A DNA stretch of 13,962 bases from Flavobacteriaceae bacterium (GCA_023700885.1 JAMPYA010000048.1:1-13962); one strand, 5' to 3'. Shown: positions 1-7,460, counted from the first letter of the stretch. Numbers and translations: made by a program. Notes: generated from the sequence alone by a model not told the origin.

Positions 1-35
1 ATTGAAAGATTCAAAGATTCAAAGATTCAAAGATT
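1..35. repeat. 8-base tandem repeat, about 4.4 copies
   Basis: The window opens in a tandem array of the octamer ATTCAAAG: one variant copy (ATTGAAAG), three perfect copies and a trailing ATT. The array starts at base 1, so it may continue to the left of the window. It lies in the gene-free stretch 3' of the leftmost gene. No coding frame or obvious hairpin is associated with it. It is most simply a slippage-prone intergenic microsatellite. Confidence 0.85.
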
Positions 36-36
36 A

Positions 37-60
37 CCCTTCGGCTCCAGCTCAGGGCAG
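37..60. repeat. GC-rich palindromic island between tandem repeats
   Basis: A short GC-rich block stands out in very AT-rich surroundings. It contains CCCT (37-40) pairing with AGGG (54-57), enclosing TTCGGCTCCAGCTC. It resembles the short 'TTCGnCTnCGCTCAG'-like intergenic palindromes I recall from Bacteroidota genomes. That resemblance is from memory, not from a search. The stem is short and no T-tract follows on either strand, so it is not a convincing terminator. Confidence 0.45.
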
Positions 61-64
61 GAAG

Positions 65-134
65 ATTGAAAGTTGTGGGTTGTGAGTTAAACATTAAAAC
101 TTGAAACTTGAAACTTGAAACTTGAAACTTGAAA
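65..134. repeat. Degenerate 7-base tandem array, 10 units
   Basis: Ten consecutive heptamers can be read without a phase break: ATTGAAA, GTTGTGG, GTTGTGA, GTTAAAC, ATTAAAA, then five perfect CTTGAAA (100-134). TT at positions 2-3 is present in every unit. The left half has diverged and the right half is perfect, which suggests recent expansion at the right end. The array lies just 3' of the leftward gene ending at 155. Confidence 0.8.
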
Positions 135-154
135 CATTATAAACTTTATGAACA

Positions 155-1039
155 CTATAAGCTTTTTCTATTAAAAATCACGGCTGTTTCTTTTACATCA
201 ATAACCAAATTGCCATCTAGATTTAAAAAAGCTAATTTGGACTGATTATCATCACTTTGCAACCATTTTATGATAAAATAATTAGCTTGCGAAGTTGAAT
301 ATAAAATAGCCACAACATTTTGTTGCGCATCTGAAACTACAAATTGATTTCCTTGTTTTTTTATTGATAGTGTTTGATTGTCCGATTGAAAAATACCTTC
401 TATTGTAACTACATTTTTTATTTTAGGTATTTCAGCTATAACAGGGACTTTATCCTGATATTTTTTATCAGTCATTACCGCTATTTCATTTTTTGTTGGA
501 AGCTGAATTTCTTCAACTTTTACATCTTCCTGAACTGGCTTAAGCGATTCATTGGCTGTTTTCTTTATTTCAGGTAAAACGATGATATCTTTAATGTGTT
601 TATCATCAGAAAATTGATAGGTCATATTTTCAATCGTTGAAAAAGCAGTTCTGAGAGCTTCATGATATCCTTTTTTTAAATCTTTTTCTCTGCTAACTCC
701 TAATTCTGTTTTCAAAACTATCTGGTTCTGACAATTAAAAAGTTCCATATAAACTCTAGTGGTAAACATATTGGATTCATCAACAAGATTTACATTTAAC
801 TTTAAACATGGATTTAACAACACTTCTTCCGGAATATTATCATCACTAAAAAAGCATATAAATCCCTTCTTTTCGAACAAAAATTTAGTCAATGAATTAA
901 TTTGATGAGCATCTGCTGTTTTTTGAAAATCAAATCGTTTAGGTATACTAACATACTTATAAACATTTAAATTTTCTTGTGCATTAGTGGTAAATACACC
1001 AAATAATAGTCCGATGAAAAATAGATATTTTACGCGCAT
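155..1039 (-). CDS. Secreted two-domain protein of unknown function
   Basis: This is a 294-residue protein with a clear N-terminal signal peptide: Arg/Lys start, hydrophobic run, then a TTNAQ-E cleavage region near residue 21. It is therefore exported, to the periplasm or outer membrane. Residues about 25-145 form one predicted alpha/beta domain. Residues about 150-205 are a Lys/Glu/Pro-rich linker. Residues about 210-290 form a second beta-rich domain (VTIEGIFQSD, then NVVAILYS and LAFLNLDGNLVIDV). I do not recognise the family. It follows the DUF5723 gene by 27 bases on the same strand and probably shares its transcript, so a role at the outer membrane with the two genes before it is plausible but inferred. 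No terminator hairpin was seen after the stop. Confidence 0.85.
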   Translation of the reverse strand: MRVKYLFFIGLLFGVFTTNAQENLNVYKYVSIPKRFDFQKTADAHQINSLTKFLFEKKGFICFFSDDNIPEEVLLNPCLKLNVNLVDESNMFTTRVYMELFNCQNQIVLKTELGVSREKDLKKGYHEALRTAFSTIENMTYQFSDDKHIKDIIVLPEIKKTANESLKPVQEDVKVEEIQLPTKNEIAVMTDKKYQDKVPVIAEIPKIKNVVTIEGIFQSDNQTLSIKKQGNQFVVSDAQQNVVAILYSTSQANYFIIKWLQSDDNQSKLAFLNLDGNLVIDVKETAVIFNRKSL

Positions 1040-1066
1040 TGCTTTTTTTTATAAAACTACAAAAAA

Positions 1067-2437
1067 TTACTTTATAATAATATTCATACCCAACTGAAAA
1101 GAAGCACTGTTTGTTTTGGCTAAATTTTGATAACCTAAAAGATTATCTGCCAATCCATAAATATTAAAAACTCCGATTTTAGCTGATAAGCCTAAGCCTA
1201 CATTGGTAAAAGAAAAAGAATCAACGGTATAAGTTAATTTAGCCCTTAATCCTTTTGTAAACTTGCGTTCATAAAAAACGGTGGCTGCAATTTGTGGTGC
1301 CACCGGTCTGAAAATAGTAAATAAATGAGCTCCAATACCATTTAAATAACCTTCATCTACTTCGGTATCAAAGCAATCTGTTAATCTATCTTCACCAAAT
1401 TCATATTTTAATTGTGCGTTTACTTTAGTAGATCTCCATGATAAATAAGATGCTGAAGTTTTTGTATAATTTAGTTCATCTTCAAATTCATCTTTTAAGT
1501 CTTCCCAATAATCTATCGTAGTATTTGGGTCAAAATTGGGCTCAATTCCTTCAAATCTAAAACTACCTTGTGCCTTATAAACTCTGTTATTTTGTTTATT
1601 ATTGATAAAACCTACATCTAGAATACTACCACTTATTGTCCATTGTTTTTCTGGTTGATAGGTAAAACCAATATCAAAACCTACGCCTAAATTACCACCC
1701 AATAACAATTTACTCATAAGGTATGATGGGTTGACTTCGGTGCCTGCAGGCAGAAAAATTCCGGAGGTTTGAAATGTTGCATCAACTCCAGCTAAGAAAT
1801 GAACATATTGATTAACAGTACCGTTTTCAGTATAAAATTCTCCTTTATTTTGGCGCGTTTGCATATTAAAAACACCTGAATAAATTTTAAATCGAGCTCC
1901 AATTTGCAAATCATCATCAATTTTTCTTGAAATTCCGGCGTGTAAAACACTAAGCATTTCTGCTTTAAAATTAACCTGATTTAAAGAATAACGTTCCCCA
2001 ACATTACTATTTCCTTCATAAAAAAGAATGGCTAAATCTTTAGGATAATAAGCAATAGCATCCAATTCTTGATACAAACCAAACGATAAAAAATCTCGCT
2101 GATTTCTTAACTTAAATCCAATATTAAAAAGTTCTTGTTGTTGGTTGATAAAAGCAAAATCATTACTCTTTAAATTATAAACCAGCGCTTTAACTTTGTC
2201 ATTTATTGATCCATTATCATCACCATAAATATCATAAACGGTAATATCTGAAGAGCCCAAATGTGCAGAAAAACCTGATAAAAAAGGGATACCGGCATGC
2301 CATTTTTGGGTAACTTTTTCGGATGGATTTAACAATAAAGTTTGTGGTAATTGATCAAAATTGTAAAGAATCGGTTTGTTTTGTGCTTTGGAAACAAATG
2401 AAAATAGCAAGAGAAAAATAATTAAGTTGAATCTCAT
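1067..2437 (-). CDS. DUF5723-like outer-membrane beta-barrel protein
   Basis: A 456-residue protein with a signal peptide (hydrophobic residues 4-16, cleavage after SKAQ near 19). The mature part is full of alternating polar/hydrophobic, aromatic-rich strands with the motif LNPSEKVTQKWHAGIP near the start. This pattern is typical of the DUF5723 barrels of Bacteroidota (PorV/FadL-like fold). The C-terminus (SASFQLGMNIIIK) looks like a closing strand. The probable location is the outer membrane; the substrate or partner is unknown. Its ATG overlaps the stop of the upstream lipoprotein gene (ATGA, 2434-2437), so the two are probably translationally coupled. The family assignment is by recognition of the N-terminal motif and barrel pattern, without a profile search. 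Confidence 0.85.
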   Translation of the reverse strand: MRFNLIIFLLLFSFVSKAQNKPILYNFDQLPQTLLLNPSEKVTQKWHAGIPFLSGFSAHLGSSDITVYDIYGDDNGSINDKVKALVYNLKSNDFAFINQQQELFNIGFKLRNQRDFLSFGLYQELDAIAYYPKDLAILFYEGNSNVGERYSLNQVNFKAEMLSVLHAGISRKIDDDLQIGARFKIYSGVFNMQTRQNKGEFYTENGTVNQYVHFLAGVDATFQTSGIFLPAGTEVNPSYLMSKLLLGGNLGVGFDIGFTYQPEKQWTISGSILDVGFINNKQNNRVYKAQGSFRFEGIEPNFDPNTTIDYWEDLKDEFEDELNYTKTSASYLSWRSTKVNAQLKYEFGEDRLTDCFDTEVDEGYLNGIGAHLFTIFRPVAPQIAATVFYERKFTKGLRAKLTYTVDSFSFTNVGLGLSAKIGVFNIYGLADNLLGYQNLAKTNSASFQLGMNIIIK

Positions 2438-2961
2438 TTATTCTGAATTAATAATTCAAATTCACCTGATATTTGAAAATTTAATTCAGGTTCTAAATTT
2501 ATGGGTGTAAATGGCTGAAATATAACTTTAACACTTACTTCATTACTCGAAATAAAACTATTTAAATCATTTTCATCGATTATTTCTTCCAAATTAAATG
2601 TTGCATTTTTAGAAATTTTCATTGGTTGAAATGTATAAGTAACCATATTGTCTTTGTAAAAGACTATTTCAATTTCAATATCAGTTTCAAACGTATTTAA
2701 TCCTTTAATTCTTATTGTTGCGTTTTTTAATTGATCGCTTCCAATAGCAATTTTATCAAGTAAAACAGGAACTTTTTCTTCAATTGGCGTTAGTGTAAAA
2801 ATCGGAATACCTGTAGGTATCGTTGGGTTAAATTTAAACTGAACTAATGCAACTACATATTTAGGCTGTATTGACAAATTATTTGATTGATTAAAATCTA
2901 CCTCATTAACACAAGAAGTGAACAGTATTAATACAGTTAACAGAAGTATTTTAGGGGACAT
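2434..2961 (-). CDS. Small lipoprotein of unknown function
   Basis: A 175-residue protein whose N-terminus is a lipoprotein signal: a hydrophobic run (residues 5-14) followed by the lipobox LFTSC, with lipidated Cys17. After the Cys comes VNEVDF, a mildly acidic stretch that could help surface or outer-membrane sorting in Bacteroidota, although the classic export signal is not exact. The rest is beta-rich and probably one immunoglobulin-like or sandwich domain, ending in ISGEFELLIQNK. No family was recognised. Its stop overlaps the start of the DUF5723 barrel gene by four bases, which argues for a joint role such as barrel plus accessory lipoprotein. It begins 39 bases after the phosphatase gene, probably in the same operon. 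Confidence 0.85.
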   Translation of the reverse strand: MSPKILLLTVLILFTSCVNEVDFNQSNNLSIQPKYVVALVQFKFNPTIPTGIPIFTLTPIEEKVPVLLDKIAIGSDQLKNATIRIKGLNTFETDIEIEIVFYKDNMVTYTFQPMKISKNATFNLEEIIDENDLNSFISSNEVSVKVIFQPFTPINLEPELNFQISGEFELLIQNK

Positions 2962-3000
2962 ATTTTGCTTCTTTAATTCGTAAAGTTAACGATTTTAATA

Positions 3001-3681
3001 TTATAGATATTGTTTCAATTGTAATAAATGGGTAATACTTTTAATATTTGCACCAACTGATTCTTGATGATAATTACAAAAAATTACATGCATTCCACAT
3101 TGATGAGCACCCATAATATCTGCTTCCCAATTATCTCCAATCATCATACTTTCATCAGGTTTTGTATTGGCAACTCGCATTGCATAATGAAAAATATCTG
3201 GATGTGGTTTTTGAAATCCTACGCTTTCAGATGTAATTACATGTTTAAAATAGTTTGAAATTCCAGATTTCTCAAGCTTTAAATGTTGTACTTCTTGAAA
3301 TCCGTTAGTTATAATATGCAATTGATATTTTAAAGAAAGATGTTCTAAAATTTCTAATGTTCCATCAAAAAGTTGATTACTTTCTGGCAAAGCACTAATA
3401 TATTCAACTGCCATAGCATCTATCATTTCATCCGAAACAACAATTTTAAGAAAATCGAAAGTATCTTTTAGCCTACCATAACGCAATTGTGCTTTGGTTA
3501 CTTTTTCTTCTCTATAGAGTTTCCAATATTTTTGGTTGATAGGTCTATAATAGTTTAAAAACTTGGCTAAGTCTATCTTAAATTGAAGTTTTTCAAAAGC
3601 GCTTTCAAAGGCTTTATCAGAATTGGTTTCAAAATCCCATAAGGTATGGTCGAGGTCAAAAAAAATATGTTTAATTGGCAT
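3001..3681 (-). CDS. yjjG: YjjG-family HAD nucleotidase
   Basis: A 226-residue HAD-superfamily hydrolase with all four motifs: FFDLDHTLWD (nucleophile Asp9, acid Asp11), TNG with Thr125, Lys158 in GFQKPHPDIF, and GDNWEAD (182-188) with the metal-binding acidic residues. The cap insert (residues about 17-105) and the length match the YjjG group. Those enzymes dephosphorylate pyrimidine nucleoside monophosphates, including non-canonical ones, and so clean the nucleotide pool. The start is well placed only 10 residues before the conserved DLDHT motif. The gene lies 9 bases after the deacetylase gene, so it is co-transcribed with it. The superfamily is certain; the exact substrate is inferred from similarity, and other small phosphate esters are possible. 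Confidence 0.88.
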   Translation of the reverse strand: MPIKHIFFDLDHTLWDFETNSDKAFESAFEKLQFKIDLAKFLNYYRPINQKYWKLYREEKVTKAQLRYGRLKDTFDFLKIVVSDEMIDAMAVEYISALPESNQLFDGTLEILEHLSLKYQLHIITNGFQEVQHLKLEKSGISNYFKHVITSESVGFQKPHPDIFHYAMRVANTKPDESMMIGDNWEADIMGAHQCGMHVIFCNYHQESVGANIKSITHLLQLKQYL

Positions 3682-3690
3682 TGGGTAAAA

Positions 3691-5034
3691 TTATAATTTT
3701 TCTGAAATAAAAAATAATTCACTGCTACTTTCAGTGCTTTTCTGAACAACCCTTTCATAAATAGCACTCCACCCTTTCCATCTTTTATTTTCACTTAAGG
3801 TGTCGTTGTGAAATAAGGTCACAAAGGTTCCATTTACTTGTTTTACCTCATTTAAAAGTTGCATTATTTTCTGAAAACCATCTTCTGGTTTTAAGTGCAT
3901 ATATTCATTTAAAGTGGCATCCATTACAGCAAAAGGCACAATTCTTAACGGAGTTTGAATTTCATAATCTAAATCATAAAAGTAAAATGGCGTGCAAGTA
4001 CTGGCTCTAAAACCAGGATGTTTAGAATAACCCATGGTATAATCTTCTGCAATTTCTAAATCGATTAAATGATGATACGTATCGGGTAATTTTAATCGAA
4101 GAAAATGTTGACGACTCATTTTAACAGGTCTATGAATAATTTCTTCAAGTCTTTTAACTTCCTTTTTTAGCTTTTCAAAATTCTGCATCGTAAAATAAGA
4201 AGGATGGATTCCCACTGAAGCAAAATCTGCCACCGATTTTATCAATGATTGAAACTTGGGACTGTTGACAGAATTATTCGTATCAAATGTAGTATAATCA
4301 GCTAAAAGGAAGAAAAAATGAGTTTTAATCTGATATTTTTCTTGTATTTCTCTAAGTTGATCAAAAGTATCAAATGGGTCTTTTTGAAGATTTAACAATA
4401 CTAAAGTTCTAGTTTTAATATTCACTAATTCAAAATTAATGAAGTCTTTAAAAAACCCGATTAAAGAACGAATAATTCCTTTTTGCTTAAATGAAATCGC
4501 CAAATCAACATCAATGGTAGATAAATAGTTGAATTTTCTTTCTTGATATATCAAATTAGGAAACTTATTTTTAAGTAGATCTAAAAGTTTTAAGGCCCAA
4601 ATATCTATAAGCGGTTTTTCTAAAAATTGATGTTTTTTAGCCAAACAATTATCTCCAGAGAAACGTAAATGTTGGTCTAAAACATGCGGTAAATATTCTT
4701 CATATCTACTTATTAAGTAAAAACTAGCCGCAAAAATATCAAATGGAATAATTCCTTTGGCATCTGTTTTAAAAAAACAAGGAACCTCCTCCCAAGTGCC
4801 CATATTTATTTCAACATCACTAACACCTTGTTGAAAAAGTAAAAAATGTGGTTTTATTGAAATCTCGTCTAAAACAGGTTTATCAATGTAGGAAAACTTG
4901 GGACCTTTATACGGAATAAATTCTTCTGTTTTAGTTGTAAATTGAATTGGAATATTCAACATACGAAATAAAATATGCTTAAAAATATAAGAAATGCGTG
5001 GGGTAATTTTATGAGTATAAATCAAAAGCATCAT
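3691..5034 (-). CDS. Polysaccharide deacetylase-like protein, divergent metal site
   Basis: A 447-residue cytoplasmic-looking protein (no clear signal peptide). Residues about 30-165 form an N-terminal domain containing IPFDIFAASFYLISRYEEYL, characteristic of the DUF7033-type domain found before NodB-like deacetylases in Bacteroidota. Residues about 170-440 are the CE4/NodB-like part: STIDVD (Asp175/Asp177, in place of TFDDG), GIHPSY (His277), SRQHFLRLKLP (Arg308, His310) and TLFHND (His409). The usual second His of the HxxxH metal motif is absent, because Phe occupies the position. It probably acts on an envelope glycan or sugar precursor, but the substrate is unknown. It starts with tandem ATG codons (5029-5034), so the first residue is ambiguous by one. 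It sits between radC and the phosphatase. Confidence 0.82.
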   Translation of the reverse strand: MMLLIYTHKITPRISYIFKHILFRMLNIPIQFTTKTEEFIPYKGPKFSYIDKPVLDEISIKPHFLLFQQGVSDVEINMGTWEEVPCFFKTDAKGIIPFDIFAASFYLISRYEEYLPHVLDQHLRFSGDNCLAKKHQFLEKPLIDIWALKLLDLLKNKFPNLIYQERKFNYLSTIDVDLAISFKQKGIIRSLIGFFKDFINFELVNIKTRTLVLLNLQKDPFDTFDQLREIQEKYQIKTHFFFLLADYTTFDTNNSVNSPKFQSLIKSVADFASVGIHPSYFTMQNFEKLKKEVKRLEEIIHRPVKMSRQHFLRLKLPDTYHHLIDLEIAEDYTMGYSKHPGFRASTCTPFYFYDLDYEIQTPLRIVPFAVMDATLNEYMHLKPEDGFQKIMQLLNEVKQVNGTFVTLFHNDTLSENKRWKGWSAIYERVVQKSTESSSELFFISEKL

Positions 5035-5117
5035 TAATTGGTCTGTTTTTAAAAAGACACATTCAAAGGTTATAAAATTCTTTGATTTACAGAAATTATT
5101 TACTGATTTATTTTAGT

Positions 5118-5816
5118 CTAAATCAATCCTTCATCAGCAAAACTAAAATAAGCTTTTTCGGTAATAATCAGGTGATCTAACACTTTAACATCGAGTGTTT
5201 CTCCGCCTAATTTCATTTTTTTGGTAAGTTGAATATCGGCGTCGCTTGGCTTTGTATTTCCTGATGGATGATTATGACACAAAATTATAGCTGTACTGTT
5301 AATTTCTACTGCTTTCTTAAAAACCAATCTAACATCTACAACAGTTCCTGTTAATCCGCCAGAGCTTAATTGACTCTTATGCAATATTTTGTTTGAGTTA
5401 TTTAAATAAACAATCCAAAATTCTTCGGTTGCTATTTCACCAATTAATGGTTGCATAATCTCAAAGACCGTTTTGCTGCTGGTAATTTTAGGCAATTCCA
5501 TGGCTTCTTCTAATCGTCTTCTTCTACCTAATTCTAAAGCGGTAATTATAGAAATTGCTTTTGCTTCTCCAATTCCTTTAAATTTCATTAAATCAGTTAC
5601 CGATAACTTTCCTAAAGTACTTAAATTGTTGTTGATACTTGCCAAAATACGTTTTGACAACTCAACAGCACTTTCATTTCTAGAGCCTGAACTTATTAAT
5701 ATTGCGATGAGTTCAGCATCTGAAAGCGCTTGTTTTCCTTTGGTAAGCAATTTTTCGCGAGGGCGATCATCTTCTGCCCATAATTTGATAGAAAAGGGAT
5801 TTTTTTGATAATTCAT
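5118..5816 (-). CDS. radC: RadC-family JAMM protein
   Basis: A 232-residue RadC/UPF0758 protein. The N-terminal half has the family opening (KLWAEDDRPREKLL, residues 11-24) and a helix-hairpin-helix-like segment around FKGIGEAKA (79-87). The C-terminal half is the JAMM metalloprotease-like domain with HNHPSGNTKPSDAD, giving ligands His181, His183 and Asp194. The name comes from an old DNA-repair link that has not held up, and the true substrate is unknown. I start it at the ATG ending at 5816. An in-frame ATG six codons upstream (5832-5834) lies inside a good -7 promoter box, and the family opening fits the shorter start. Downstream, the deacetylase gene follows after 83 bases. Confidence 0.92.
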   Translation of the reverse strand: MNYQKNPFSIKLWAEDDRPREKLLTKGKQALSDAELIAILISSGSRNESAVELSKRILASINNNLSTLGKLSVTDLMKFKGIGEAKAISIITALELGRRRRLEEAMELPKITSSKTVFEIMQPLIGEIATEEFWIVYLNNSNKILHKSQLSSGGLTGTVVDVRLVFKKAVEINSTAIILCHNHPSGNTKPSDADIQLTKKMKLGGETLDVKVLDHLIITEKAYFSFADEGLI

Positions 5817-5831
5817 AAAAGCAATTTTTAT

Positions 5832-5839
5832 CAAATTTA
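5832..5839 (-). promoter_or_regulatory. Candidate -7 box for radC
   Basis: Read on the minus strand this is TAAATTTG, a perfect match to the Bacteroidota -7 consensus TAnnTTTG. It ends 16 bases before the chosen radC ATG, leaving a leader of roughly ten bases. No clear TTG -33 element is visible at the expected distance. It forms the left half of a 20-bp inverted repeat. Confidence 0.45.
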
Positions 5840-5851
5840 AAATTAAATTTG
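5832..5851. repeat. Perfect inverted repeat of two -7-like boxes
   Basis: CAAATTTA, the spacer AAAT, then TAAATTTG: the arms are exact reverse complements. Each arm is a TAnnTTTG box on one strand, so the element could fire in both directions or act as an operator. The rightward transcript would run antisense into mpl. Its AT-only core means chance formation in this composition is possible. Confidence 0.6.
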
Positions 5852-5883
5852 TAAAACGATGAATATCAGCTTCAAAAAAACCA

Positions 5884-7242
5884 TTAAGAAGTCATTTTAT
5901 TTTTTAAAGCTTCAAAATCTAAATTTCCATAATTTCCAGAACTCATCATCAGTAAAGCTGAATTATTAAAATCTAAAGAAAATAAATAGTTTTTAAAATC
6001 TATCGGATTTGTAAACACCACCAAATCATCTCTTTTAAAAGCCTTTTTAATTTGATTTTCTGAAATGTTTTCCAAACGCTTAATGGCCACTGCATCTGGC
6101 GAATAATAGACAATAGCAATATCTGCACTCTCTAAGGCGCTTTCATATTCATTTAAAAATGCAACATTTAAACTGCTATAGGTATGCAATTCTAAACAAG
6201 CAACTAATTGTTTTTGTGCATATTGCTCTTTTACAGATTGTGTTGTAGCTTTAACTTTAGAGGGTGAATGTGCAAAATCTTTAAATAACACATTATGGGT
6301 AGTTTCTTGTAATTTTTCTAAACGTTTACTGGCTCCTTTAAAAGAAGAAATAGCTTCGTAAAAATCTTCTTCTGATATTCCCATGTGTAAACAAATCCAT
6401 CTGGCACCTTCTAAATTTTGCAAATTATGATGTCCAAAAATGGCTAATGGTATTTTCCCCAATGAAGTTTCTAAAATAGTTTTTTCATTTTCAATAGTGT
6501 AATCGGGAGTTTTATAAGGAAATTTTTTGATGGTATGCGTTGAGCTATTTATCAATTTAACTATTGCTGCATCTTCTTCATTATAAACTAAAGCGCCTCC
6601 ATCTGTTATACTTTCTATAAAAATTTCAAATTGTTTTACATAATTCTCAAAAGTTGGAAATACGTTGATATGATCCCATGCAATTCCACTTAATAAAGCA
6701 ATATTAGGTCTATATAAATGAAATTTAGGACGTAAATCTATAGGCGATGTTAAATACTCATCACCTTCTAAAACTACAAATTCATTTTCTTTTGTAAGAT
6801 GAACCATAGTGTCAAAACCTTCTAACTGTGCTCCTACCATAAAATCAACTGGAATTTGATGATAATTCATCACATGTAAAATCATAGAAGTAATAGTTGT
6901 TTTTCCATGAGAACCGCCAATGACAACGCGCGTTTTATCTTTTGATTGTTCGTATAAAAACTCAGGGTAAGAATAAATCTTTAACCCTAAACTTTGAGCT
7001 TTAATTAATTCTGGATTGTCAGCTTTTGCATGCATTCCCAAAATGACGGCCTCAACACCTAAAGTTATTTTTTCAGGAAACCAACCCATTTCTGTTGGCA
7101 ACAAACCATATTTTGCTAATCTAGATTTTGAAGGTTCGAAAATAGCATCGTCACTTCCTGTAATTAAAAATCCTTTGTGATGTAGCGCTAATGCTAAATT
7201 GTGCATAGCACTTCCTCCTATGGCAATAAAATGAATTTTCAT
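5884..7242 (-). CDS. mpl: Mpl-type Mur ligase (murein tripeptide recycling)
   Basis: A 452-residue Mur ligase with all three domains. The UDP-binding N-terminus opens HFIAIGGSAMHNLALAL. The ATP-binding P-loop is GGSHGKTT (109-116), followed by EGDEY (159-163), WDHINVF (189-195) and GHHNLQN (270-276). The C-terminal domain has KRLE (307-310) and DFAHSP (322-327). Mpl joins recycled L-Ala-gamma-D-Glu-meso-DAP tripeptide to UDP-MurNAc in the cytoplasm. It is closely related to MurC; the N-terminus and the DEYLTSPIDLRPKF segment favour Mpl. It is divergent from kdsA, another envelope gene. A TAAATTTG box about 58 bases upstream is a candidate promoter. It leads the run of seven minus-strand genes, though radC has its own candidate promoter. 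Confidence 0.88.
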   Translation of the reverse strand: MKIHFIAIGGSAMHNLALALHHKGFLITGSDDAIFEPSKSRLAKYGLLPTEMGWFPEKITLGVEAVILGMHAKADNPELIKAQSLGLKIYSYPEFLYEQSKDKTRVVIGGSHGKTTITSMILHVMNYHQIPVDFMVGAQLEGFDTMVHLTKENEFVVLEGDEYLTSPIDLRPKFHLYRPNIALLSGIAWDHINVFPTFENYVKQFEIFIESITDGGALVYNEEDAAIVKLINSSTHTIKKFPYKTPDYTIENEKTILETSLGKIPLAIFGHHNLQNLEGARWICLHMGISEEDFYEAISSFKGASKRLEKLQETTHNVLFKDFAHSPSKVKATTQSVKEQYAQKQLVACLELHTYSSLNVAFLNEYESALESADIAIVYYSPDAVAIKRLENISENQIKKAFKRDDLVVFTNPIDFKNYLFSLDFNNSALLMMSSGNYGNLDFEALKNKMTS

Positions 7243-7299
7243 TTAGATTTGAGTATTAAGAATTGTGTTTCAGAATGAGGTTTTCTTAAACTATACTAG

Positions 7300-7307
7300 C
7301 AAATTTA
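7300..7307 (-). promoter_or_regulatory. Candidate -7 box for mpl
   Basis: The minus strand reads TAAATTTG, a full match to TAnnTTTG, 58 bases before the mpl ATG. No -33 TTG was seen at the expected spacing. The implied leader is about 50 bases. Confidence 0.4.
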
Positions 7308-7331
7308 TTAATTCCTAATATTTCATTTAAA

Positions 7332-7356
7332 TTTACCATCCATTCTTGATGGTAAA
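7332..7356. other. Perfect 9-bp hairpin between mpl and kdsA
   Basis: TTTACCATC (7332-7340), the seven-base loop CATTCTT, then GATGGTAAA (7348-7356): the arms are exact complements. No T-tract follows on either strand, so it does not look like an intrinsic terminator. It lies between the divergent mpl and kdsA starts, upstream of both candidate -7 boxes, where a shared operator or a small structured RNA could sit. Confidence 0.55.
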
Positions 7357-7382
7357 AATAATGAAACCTACGAGAATGAACA

Positions 7383-7395
7383 TTTCAATTTGAAA
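7383..7395. repeat. Short inverted repeat upstream of kdsA
   Basis: TTTCAA, a central T, then TTGAAA: six-base arms with exact complementarity, centred about 72 bases upstream of the kdsA ATG. It could be an operator half-site pair, but this length arises easily by chance in AT-rich DNA. Confidence 0.25.
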
Positions 7396-7437
7396 AAATC
7401 TCATCCTTAATTATAGAAACAAGCCCAAATTAATTTG

Positions 7438-7445
7438 TATTTTTG
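7438..7445 (+). promoter_or_regulatory. Candidate -7 box for kdsA
   Basis: TATTTTTG matches TAnnTTTG exactly and ends 15 bases before the ATG at 7461. It also covers the in-frame TTG at 7443, which argues against that codon being the start. No matching -33 TTG was found. Confidence 0.45.
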
Positions 7446-7460
7446 CCAAAAACTTATTCT

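Noticed and set aside
1..134. CRISPR array
   Set aside because: The repeats are 7-8 bases, directly tandem and without unique spacers, and no cas gene is present.
5063..5085. Six-base inverted repeat TCAAAG/CTTTGA between radC and the deacetylase gene, considered as a terminator
   Set aside because: Short AT-rich stem, 11-base loop and no adjacent T-tract on the minus strand.
5832..5834. Upstream in-frame ATG for radC, adding six residues
   Set aside because: It overlaps the candidate -7 box, and the extra residues precede the normal family opening.
7244..7264. Third possible heptamer array (TAGATTT, GAGTATT, AAGAATT) upstream of mpl
   Set aside because: Only three units with a loose NAGNNTT pattern; too short to separate from chance in AT-rich DNA.
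7443..7445. TTG as start of kdsA, adding six residues
   Set aside because: It lies inside the candidate -7 box; the ATG at 7461 fits the family length.
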